A stretch of DNA of 33,798 bases, taken from the NCBI GenBank assembly GCA_947589125.1, contig CANPZZ010000010.1:1-33798 (forward strand), read 5' to 3'. Source of the stretch: an uncultured Lachnospiraceae bacterium (GTDB taxonomy: Bacteria > Bacillota > Clostridia > Lachnospirales > Lachnospiraceae). A program made the translations under genes and the position numbers. This document shows, in pieces, positions 1 through 7,523 of this stretch (positions within the stretch are counted from its first letter, which is position 1; each line of letters begins with the position of its first letter). The notes under the pieces are model-generated. The model did no database searches. It was not told the origin of the DNA and worked only from the letters and a program-made list of their open reading frames with translations.

Positions 1-1581
1 ACCCAGGTAATGGCGTCTGCCCTGGCTGCAGGTATGGTAGTCAGCATGGCCGGATGCGGCGGTAACGGCGGAGGCGCAGCGGAGACTACGGCGGCGCCCG
101 GCACCACGGCGGCTCCCGAGACCACAGCGGCTGCAGGCGGCTCCGAGGAGACCACAACGGCGGCTGAGACCACAGAGGCGGAACCGGAGGATCTGGGTTC
201 CTACACGGTGCGGACTGACGAGAACGGCAATGTCTATGATCTGGACGGCATGGAGGTCATTATCCGCGACTGGTACTGGACGGATTCCGAGCCGCAGAAT
301 GCGATGGACGAGGCGAGAGAGGAATATCTGGACTGGATCCAGGAGACCTATAACTTTACCGTGAAGAGACAGGCGATCAGCACCTGGGCTGACGTTCCCA
401 CGGATTTCGTAAACTATGCGACGGCCGGCGACGACACCAACTACATTTTCGTGCTTCGCGCGGGCGCCGAGTTTGTGGCGGCTATGGACGCAGATCTGAT
501 GTATGATCTGTCCACCCTGGACTGCCTGGACTTCTCCGAACCCAAGTGGGGGAGCAAGGTCCACGAGCTGTATACCAAGAACGGAAAGATCTACGGCATG
601 AGAGGCGAGGAGCCTGAGCCCCGCGGCGGTATGTTCTTTAATAAGAGACTCTTAAAGGAGGCCGGCATCGATCCGGAAGAGATCTATAACCTGCAGGAGA
701 ATATGGAGTGGACCTGGGATAAGTTCGAAGAGATCTGCGAGCAGATCTATGCCGATACCGATAACGACGGCGAGATCGACCGCTGGCCGATCATCACGGA
801 CAACACCCAGTTCAAGAACGAAGCGACCTGGTCCAACAACGCCAACTATGTCGGCATGAAGGACGGCAAGTATGTGAACGAACTGGAGAGCCAGCCGACT
901 CTGGACGCTCAGAACTGGGCTGAGAGAATTCTTAAGAAATACCGCAAGCCCGATCCGGCGGATGCTGCCTGGGATTACAGCTACACAGGCTTCATCAACG
1001 GCGAGGCGGTGTTCCTGGCAGACCAGGCTTACAACGCCGGCGCTTACGATCCGGAGAACAGCAGCCATAAGTTCTGCGCCATGGAAGACGACTTCGGCTT
1101 CGTCTGCTTCCCGATGGGACCGAACGCAACCGACTACACCAACATTTACGAGGACAACATCTACTCGATTCCCGGATGCTATGACGCGGACAGAGCCTGG
1201 AAGATCGCTTTCGTTTACGATCTGTATACGGAGCCGACGCCCGGATTCGAGGATGAGTCCAGCATGGTCAGCAGCTATTACAGCAACTTCCGTGATATGG
1301 AATCCGTGGATCTGACCATTGCCCGTATGGTAAAGAACGGCCGCGTGACCTATCACAGTCTGATCGGCGGCCTGGATCTGGGCAGCCAGTTCCTGTGGTC
1401 GATCAACGACAACAATACGCCGGCACAGCAGGCTGAGGCGATCCGCAATACCTGGAACGCTTACATTGCGAAGGCCAACGGCGATATCAGCCAGGAAGAG
1501 CTGGATGCGATGCTCGCTGCTGAGGCGGAAGAGACCGCCGCGGAAGGCGAAGCCGCAGAGGGCGAAGCTTCGGAGGGCTGA
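1..1581 (+). CDS. Extracellular solute-binding lipoprotein of a sugar ABC transporter (family 1-like), 5' end outside the window
   Basis: ORF 10..1581; hydrophobic signal followed by lipobox-like SMAGC, Thr/Ala-rich linker, SBP-like body. The signal peptide looks N-terminally incomplete at the window edge, so the true start is probably upstream. Confidence 0.8.
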   Translation, partial: TQVMASALAAGMVVSMAGCGGNGGGAAETTAAPGTTAAPETTAAAGGSEETTTAAETTEAEPEDLGSYTVRTDENGNVYDLDGMEVIIRDWYWTDSEPQNAMDEAREEYLDWIQETYNFTVKRQAISTWADVPTDFVNYATAGDDTNYIFVLRAGAEFVAAMDADLMYDLSTLDCLDFSEPKWGSKVHELYTKNGKIYGMRGEEPEPRGGMFFNKRLLKEAGIDPEEIYNLQENMEWTWDKFEEICEQIYADTDNDGEIDRWPIITDNTQFKNEATWSNNANYVGMKDGKYVNELESQPTLDAQNWAERILKKYRKPDPADAAWDYSYTGFINGEAVFLADQAYNAGAYDPENSSHKFCAMEDDFGFVCFPMGPNATDYTNIYEDNIYSIPGCYDADRAWKIAFVYDLYTEPTPGFEDESSMVSSYYSNFRDMESVDLTIARMVKNGRVTYHSLIGGLDLGSQFLWSINDNNTPAQQAEAIRNTWNAYIAKANGDISQEELDAMLAAEAEETAAEGEAAEGEASEG

Positions 1582-1698
1582 GTTTCGGGAAATCAAGCTT
1601 CGGAAGGCTGGGTTTCGGAAGATCAAGCTTCGGAAGCCAAGTTTTCGGCAGGCTGAGTTTCAGAAGCTCAGGTTTCGGAAGACCAAGCGGCAAATTAA
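1582..1698 (+). repeat. 15-bp degenerate tandem repeat (consensus approx. GTTTCGGAAGATCAA/GCTTCGGAAGGCTGR) directly after and in frame with the SBP stop codon
   Basis: Successive 15-mers: gtttcgggaaatcaa / gcttcggaaggctgg / gtttcggaagatcaa / gcttcggaagccaag / ttttcggcaggctga / gtttcagaagctcag / gtttcggaagaccaa. Confidence 0.8.
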
Positions 1699-1787
1699 GA
1701 CTCAGCTGCAGGAAACCGTATTTTCTGAAGCTGACCGTATGAACAGGATAAGCAGTCTGGCATGACAGAATAAGCTTATAGCGGAGA

Positions 1788-1813
1788 AAGGGCGGTGCTA
1801 TCTGACCGCCCTT
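1788..1813 (+). terminator. Candidate terminator hairpin (9-bp perfect stem AAGGGCGGT/ACCGCCCTT, weak T tract)
   Basis: AAGGGCGGT-gctatctg-ACCGCCCTT read directly; followed only by 'cctctg'. Confidence 0.5.
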
Positions 1814-1997
1814 CCTCTGCAATTACCGCAAAATCCCGGGCGCCGTGAAACGCGGCCGCGGTTTTCCGGGCATGCAGCCGCGCCTGCCGATGTAAAGATA
1901 CATAGACAGGTGCCGGAAATACTGATATGATGAAGAAGGACAGTGAGATTGCCGGATGTGCGGACCGCGCGGAAGGCATGACAGGAGGAGGCAGTTT

Positions 1998-2957
1998 ATG
2001 GAAAATACAGCCAGATTTCATCTTCCGGGGCTGCGGTATAATTTTCCGCTGAATATGATGACCCTGGATATGATGAAGAAGTTCCCGGAGTATTTCCGGG
2101 AAGGCGTGGAGATCGCGTCCTTTTTCGGGGAATTTCCCACGTCCCTGTGGGGAGGCGGGCGCTTCTGCTATGACGACCAGTGCGACGGGAATTTCATTCG
2201 AAGCGTGGTGAAGACCATTAATTCCCACGGGATCCCGATTCGCTATACTTTTACCAATCCGTCGCTGACGGAGCGGGATATGTCGGATCCGTACTGCAAT
2301 TTCTGCATGCGGGTGGCCGACAATGACAAAAACCAGGTGCTGGTAGTATCCCCGCTCCTGGAGGACTACATCCGGAAGAGATATCCGGGCTTTAAGATCA
2401 ACAGTTCTACCTGTAAGGAGATAAGGGACATTGACGCCCTGAATGAAGAACTTTCAAAGGATTACTATCTGGTAGTCCTGGACTACAATTTGAACAACCA
2501 TTTTGAACTTCTTGAAAAGATCACCCGCAAGGACAAATGCGAGCTTCTGGTGAATTCCTGCTGTATCCCCAACTGTCCCAGGCGGGGGATGCATTACAGC
2601 ACGATCGGCCGGGAGAACCGCATTACCCTCTTAAACCGAAAGAATCCCCCGGACAGGCAGATGCCGGTTCCTGGCTGGAGCTGCGAATACGGGGAGAAAA
2701 ATAATATCTATACGATTCAGAAATACAGTACCTTCATCTCTCCGGAGGCCATCTGGGAGAAATACATTCCCATGGGCTTCCATGAGTTCAAGATCGAGGG
2801 GCGGACGGCAAACCTGTTCCAGCTTATTGACACCTACTGTCTCTATCTGATGAAGCCGGAACGGCGGGACGAGGGGCGGCTGGAACTGATCAGCAACCTG
2901 CAGAGCAGCAAGGTGATCACGGTGGGGCGGCCCAGAAAGGCGATGTGGAACGGATGA
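1998..2957 (+). CDS. U32-peptidase-like TIM-barrel protein with a conserved Cys motif (paralog 1)
   Basis: ATG at 1998 preceded by aggaggaggc; motifs GIPIRYTFTNP, YPGFKINSST, NSCCIPNCPRRGMHY, GFHEFKIEGR resemble U32-type proteins. Exact family uncertain. Confidence 0.6.
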   Translation: MENTARFHLPGLRYNFPLNMMTLDMMKKFPEYFREGVEIASFFGEFPTSLWGGGRFCYDDQCDGNFIRSVVKTINSHGIPIRYTFTNPSLTERDMSDPYCNFCMRVADNDKNQVLVVSPLLEDYIRKRYPGFKINSSTCKEIRDIDALNEELSKDYYLVVLDYNLNNHFELLEKITRKDKCELLVNSCCIPNCPRRGMHYSTIGRENRITLLNRKNPPDRQMPVPGWSCEYGEKNNIYTIQKYSTFISPEAIWEKYIPMGFHEFKIEGRTANLFQLIDTYCLYLMKPERRDEGRLELISNLQSSKVITVGRPRKAMWNG

Positions 2958-3973
2958 TGACGAGAGAAATATACTGGCACCTGCCGGGATTCTGCTATTT
3001 CCGGCTGCTGAATCAGGTGCTTTTGAATCTGATGAAAGACTATCCGGAGCGGTTCCGCAGCGGCTATAAGATCGGTTCCGTCTACGGCACATTTCCGGGC
3101 GCCATCTGGAACGGCGGCCGGGCTGTGTTCGGTACGGCCACGAAGACCGATATAAAGAAAATCCTGCAGATCTATAACAGCAGGGGCGTTCCGGTGCGCT
3201 TCACCTGGACCAATTCCCTGCTGACGGAAAAGCATGTGAACGATACCTACTGCAATCTGATCATGCAGCTGGCGGACAACGGAATGAACCAGGTGCTGGC
3301 CAACACCCAGGTCCTGGAGGCCTATGTCCGCCGGGAGTATCCCGGATTTAAGATCATTTCTTCCACCACCAAGCGGATGCTGGATCCGGAGACACTGAAA
3401 AATGAACTTTCGAAGGACTATTTTCTGGTGGTGCTGGATTACGATCTGAACCACAATGAGGAAGTGCTGAACATGATCGAGCCTTACGCTGGCAAGGTGG
3501 AGATCCTGGTGGATGAGATCTGCCAGCCGGGATGCAGGATGCGGGCCGACCATTACCGGGAGGAATCCCGGATGCAGCTGGAATTTGATAAGGAATCGGC
3601 GTTTCGGTGTCCGAACCGCATCCAGGAGAGCCGGTCATTCGCGGAATGCCAGAAGCGGGCCGGGTTTATCGGGAAGGATGAGATCGAATCCTACGCGGAG
3701 AGAGGCTTTGTGAATTTCAAGCTGGTGGGCAGGGGCCTGCCGGAGGAACTGGTGAAGGAATCCTATCTGTATTATCTGGTGAAGGATGAGGAGAGGGATT
3801 TTATCCGCGGGAAGATAGAAAGGACCCTGGCGGATCTGCGGGGAGCGGCCGCCGGAGGAGTTCCGGGAGGAGCTGTCCCTATGGGCCGGCCTGTCGGCGG
3901 AAGACCGGCGGGCGGACCGATGGGAGGAAGGCCGTTTCCGGGACATATGCCGAAGGGCGGGAAGAAGAGATAG
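2954..3973 (+). CDS. U32-peptidase-like TIM-barrel protein (paralog 2) with Gly/Pro/Arg-rich C-terminal tail
   Basis: Clear paralog of 1998..2957 (YPGFKIISST, ELSKDYFLVVLDYDLN, EICQPGCRMRADHY, GFVNFKLVGRG); ATGA overlap with upstream stop at 2954-2957. Confidence 0.6.
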   Translation: MMTREIYWHLPGFCYFRLLNQVLLNLMKDYPERFRSGYKIGSVYGTFPGAIWNGGRAVFGTATKTDIKKILQIYNSRGVPVRFTWTNSLLTEKHVNDTYCNLIMQLADNGMNQVLANTQVLEAYVRREYPGFKIISSTTKRMLDPETLKNELSKDYFLVVLDYDLNHNEEVLNMIEPYAGKVEILVDEICQPGCRMRADHYREESRMQLEFDKESAFRCPNRIQESRSFAECQKRAGFIGKDEIESYAERGFVNFKLVGRGLPEELVKESYLYYLVKDEERDFIRGKIERTLADLRGAAAGGVPGGAVPMGRPVGGRPAGGPMGGRPFPGHMPKGGKKR

Positions 3974-4166
3974 CTGTGCCAAGCCGGAAACAGCGGCTTG
4001 AATGATAGCTATGGTATGGAAGAAAAACTGATAGTCAGGCATAGGCAGGAGAAAGTGGCGGATAGCTGCGGACAGAAGAAAACCGGCTGGTGGATGTGAA
4101 TAGAAATAGAGCTTGCGGATCGAATCGGTGCAGAAGACGAATATAAGGAGTCAGGCAGGAGTGGAC

Positions 4167-5345
4167 ATGATAAAGCAGCTGAAAAGCAAAAGAGACTTTG
4201 CGGAGAGTCGTCATAAGACGGCTCTGCGAGTGCTTCAGCGGCACACATCCGCCTTCCTGGCTGCTTTATTTCTGGCCGTATTGACCGTCCAGGCGGCGCT
4301 TCTGTCCGGCTGCGCGTCGGAGCAGGAGCCGGAAGAACTGATCGTGGTAGACCAGACGGAGGCGGAAAGCGTCTATACGCTGGCAATTGCGGAGCGGGGA
4401 GATGTGATCAAGACCCGCGACGTCTCCTGTTCCTATAAGCAGCTTGAGGAGCAGGATGTCAGCTTCGCGGTCAGCGGGAAACGGGTCTCGGAGGTCTGCG
4501 TATCCCTGGACGATGTGGTCGAGAAGGGCCAGGTTCTGGCCCGGCTGGGTGATAACGGCGCCAGCGACCGGATCGAAGAGTTGGAATATCAGATCGCCAG
4601 AAACCGTCTGCTTCTTGCCCACAGCCGTGAAAATGAGCAGGGTGAGATCGAAGCGATCCGGCTGCAGTACGAGTACCGCTCCGGTCGCACGGAGGCAGAA
4701 GCGCAGGCGGCGAACGAGTCGATGGAAGCTGTCCGGCAAAGGTACGGCTATGAGCAGGAAGATCTGGCGGACGCGATCTCGCTGGACAGTCTGGAACTGG
4801 AGAGTCTGAAGAAAGAGACGGCGGACAGCCAGATCTATGCCGAAATTGACGGCACGGTGTCGTGGATCGCCCCGAATCTGGAAGGCTCGACTTCCGTGAA
4901 AGATACGCCGGTCATACGGATCGTGGACGGCTCCGAATGCCTGTTCACAGTGTCGGACATGGCGCAGGCGGACATTTTCCATGAAGGCGAGCCGGTGGAT
5001 CTGCGGATCAGCGTCGGCCCGGCCAGAGGCGATTACAAGCTCCTGCCGTGGCAGATGGACACCTGGGAGAGCGAAGGACGGCTTGTGTTCACCTTTGCTG
5101 AGGAATACGGGGTTACGGTAGAAATGGGCACGTCGGGAACCATTACCGCAGTCACGGATAAACGGGAGGACGTGCTGCATGTGCCGCCGCGGGCAGTGCA
5201 TACGGCAGACGGGAAGTCCTTTGTGTATTGTCTGGGCGAGGACGGAATGCGGGAGATTCGCTGGGTGGAGACAGGTCTGCACGGCGACGACAGTATTGAG
5301 ATTATATCCGGGCTTGCGGAGGGAGAGACAGTCATTTTGCGATGA
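4167..5345 (+). CDS. HlyD/MacA-type periplasmic-adaptor-like lipoprotein (membrane fusion protein)
   Basis: TM followed by lipobox LLSGC; biotinyl-lipoyl-like and coiled-coil segments; C-terminal LHVPPRAVHTADGKSFVYCL...GLAEGETVILR typical of adaptors. Start could also be GTG 4161. Confidence 0.75.
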   Translation: MIKQLKSKRDFAESRHKTALRVLQRHTSAFLAALFLAVLTVQAALLSGCASEQEPEELIVVDQTEAESVYTLAIAERGDVIKTRDVSCSYKQLEEQDVSFAVSGKRVSEVCVSLDDVVEKGQVLARLGDNGASDRIEELEYQIARNRLLLAHSRENEQGEIEAIRLQYEYRSGRTEAEAQAANESMEAVRQRYGYEQEDLADAISLDSLELESLKKETADSQIYAEIDGTVSWIAPNLEGSTSVKDTPVIRIVDGSECLFTVSDMAQADIFHEGEPVDLRISVGPARGDYKLLPWQMDTWESEGRLVFTFAEEYGVTVEMGTSGTITAVTDKREDVLHVPPRAVHTADGKSFVYCLGEDGMREIRWVETGLHGDDSIEIISGLAEGETVILR

Positions 5346-5387
5346 CAGAACCGGAAAGAGTTTTGGGGTAAGGAAGGTTATAGATCG

Positions 5388-7523
5388 ATGACGGAGAGAC
5401 GGAACGGAAGAGAAAAGTTCACAGGGAAATATCCGCGCCGCCCGGCATCGGCGATGCTGGCGCTGTGCGTATTTCTGTGCGCGTGTCTGGAACTTGCGGG
5501 CTGCGGCGCGGCGTCGCCTGACAGCGCGGAAGTTTTCGGACATTCCGATCTGTACTCCGGGCAGAAGACGGAGGATCAGGCGGGAATCGAACTGATCGAG
5601 CCGGTACAGCTGACACAGACCTGGGAGGCGGCAGCATATCGGAACCTCTACGATTCGCAGATCTTTGCGGCGGCCGTGGTTCCGGAGGTGACGGAATATG
5701 CGTTTCCGATTGGCGGTACGCTGGAGGAGTTCGGCGCTTATCCGGGGGATACGGTGGAGGAAGGAAGTCTGCTTGCGGAACTGAACCGGGAGCAGATCGA
5801 CCAGTCTGTCGAGGATCGGGAAGAGAAGATCCGGGCGATGGAAGAGGAATTTGCGGACTACCGGGAAGATATGCTGGAGAAGATCGCGGAGGCGGACGCG
5901 GAAGCCGCGAGACCTCAAGAAACTGCCGACGGCGACTACCAGATCCGCATCCAGCAGAACGACACTCTTCGCCGCCAGCTGACCCAGCGGACGCAGCTCT
6001 ATGAGCTGGACCACGCCTATCAGCTGGATCAGCTGGAGAAGCGAAAAGACCAGCAGGAACAGTATGTGCTTAAGTCTTCCATGGCCGGAGACGTGGTGGC
6101 GTACGGAATGATGACAGGCGGCGACTGGATCGGCGCGGAGCGCAATGTCATTGCCGTAGGCGACCTGTCCCGGAAATATCTGAAATGCGAATACATTTCC
6201 CAGACCGTCCTGAATGGGGCGGATGAGGTCTACGCGGTGATCCGCGGCAAACGCCGTGAGATCCGCAATATCCCGCTGGGCGCGGGGGAGTACACACGCC
6301 TGACCAATCTGGGCGAGACGGTTTACTCCACGTTTGAGATCGAGGACGACGGCGATGTGGCCGTGGGCGATTTCGCGGTCGTCGTAGTCATCGAAGACTG
6401 CCGCCGCGAGGTCCTTGCGGTTCCGGCAAATGCGGTCAGCCGCAGCGGGCTGCAGCAGTATGTCTATGTGAAGGACGGGGAGAACTCGGTGAAAACCCCT
6501 GTGACCATCGGCATGAGCGACGACGTCTATACGGAGATCCGTTCGGGGCTTGCGGAAGGGGATCAGGTACTCGTAAAGAATGCGGGCCTTATCACGTCCG
6601 GCAACGAGCAGACGACGGTAATGCGGGGGGATTTCGCCGCGGATTTCACCGGCAGCGGAGTATTTTATTATCCGTGTACCTACCGCGTGACGGATCCGGT
6701 CAGCCACGGGACGGTCTATTTCCAGAGCTACGAGGTGACTAAGTATCAGCCGGTAAAGAAAGGCGACGTGATCGCCACGGTGCGGGTCGAGAAGGATGAG
6801 GTGGCCTTAAAGCGCAGCGAGACGAAGCTGAAGCGCCTGGAAGAGCGCTTAGACGACCTGATCCGCAGCGGAGAGAAGGACGAGGATATTCTCGCGGCCC
6901 GGCGGGAGGAGATCGCCGGTGTGAAGGATGAGATCGCCTCGATGAATGAGGATTTTGATACGGAAGCGATCGTGGCGACTCACGACGGGATCGTGACGGA
7001 ACTGGCGGAACATCAGAAGGAAGATCTGCTGCGGACAGATGAACTGATGGCGGTCATCGCCCGGCAGGACAACTGCTATGTGATCGTGGAGAATAAGGGC
7101 CAGTTTCTGAACTATGGCAATAAACTGACGGTCACCTATGAAAGCCGCAATGGCGGGGAGTTAAGCGCCGAGGGCGTTGTGGCAAATGTGTCCGCGTCTG
7201 CATTAAGCGGCGCGCTTGCCTCGGACTATGCGCTTCTGCGTGTGCCGGAGGAGGCGGTCAGCGAGATGGCGGCCGCCGCCGAAAACGATTCGGAGTGGAA
7301 TATCCAGATGCGGTTCACGGTGGAGGGATCCGCCAGGCAGATGGAAGATGTGCTTCTTGTTCCCAAGTCTGCGGTCACGAGCCAGCGTGGACAGAACTAT
7401 GTGACGGTGATCGATGAAAACGGACAGAAAAAGGCAGTCAGCTTCGTAGCGGGCGGCAGCGATTCCCGGTATTACTGGGTGGCGGAAGGCCTGACGGAAG
7501 GGATGGTGCTATGCTTAAAGTAA
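5388..7523 (+). CDS. Large HlyD/MacA-type adaptor lipoprotein, apparently two adaptor modules in tandem
   Basis: Lipobox LAGC; two adaptor C-terminal signatures (VLAVPANAVSRSGLQQYVYVKDG...SGLAEGDQVLV and VLLVPKSAVTSQRGQNYVTVIDENG...EGLTEGMVLC) and two charged coiled-coil stretches. Confidence 0.7.
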   Translation: MTERRNGREKFTGKYPRRPASAMLALCVFLCACLELAGCGAASPDSAEVFGHSDLYSGQKTEDQAGIELIEPVQLTQTWEAAAYRNLYDSQIFAAAVVPEVTEYAFPIGGTLEEFGAYPGDTVEEGSLLAELNREQIDQSVEDREEKIRAMEEEFADYREDMLEKIAEADAEAARPQETADGDYQIRIQQNDTLRRQLTQRTQLYELDHAYQLDQLEKRKDQQEQYVLKSSMAGDVVAYGMMTGGDWIGAERNVIAVGDLSRKYLKCEYISQTVLNGADEVYAVIRGKRREIRNIPLGAGEYTRLTNLGETVYSTFEIEDDGDVAVGDFAVVVVIEDCRREVLAVPANAVSRSGLQQYVYVKDGENSVKTPVTIGMSDDVYTEIRSGLAEGDQVLVKNAGLITSGNEQTTVMRGDFAADFTGSGVFYYPCTYRVTDPVSHGTVYFQSYEVTKYQPVKKGDVIATVRVEKDEVALKRSETKLKRLEERLDDLIRSGEKDEDILAARREEIAGVKDEIASMNEDFDTEAIVATHDGIVTELAEHQKEDLLRTDELMAVIARQDNCYVIVENKGQFLNYGNKLTVTYESRNGGELSAEGVVANVSASALSGALASDYALLRVPEEAVSEMAAAAENDSEWNIQMRFTVEGSARQMEDVLLVPKSAVTSQRGQNYVTVIDENGQKKAVSFVAGGSDSRYYWVAEGLTEGMVLCLK

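Noticed and set aside
4011-4024. ATGGTATGGAAGAA shared with the spacer near 17067 and partly with 13575
   Set aside because: A 14-mer match is expected by chance about this often in a window this size; not enough alone to call a third repeat copy.
4266-6707. 813-aa minus-strand ORF antisense to both adaptor genes
   Set aside because: His/Arg/Leu-rich translation without recognisable domains, mirrors the codon structure of well-supported plus-strand genes in GC-rich DNA; a shadow ORF.
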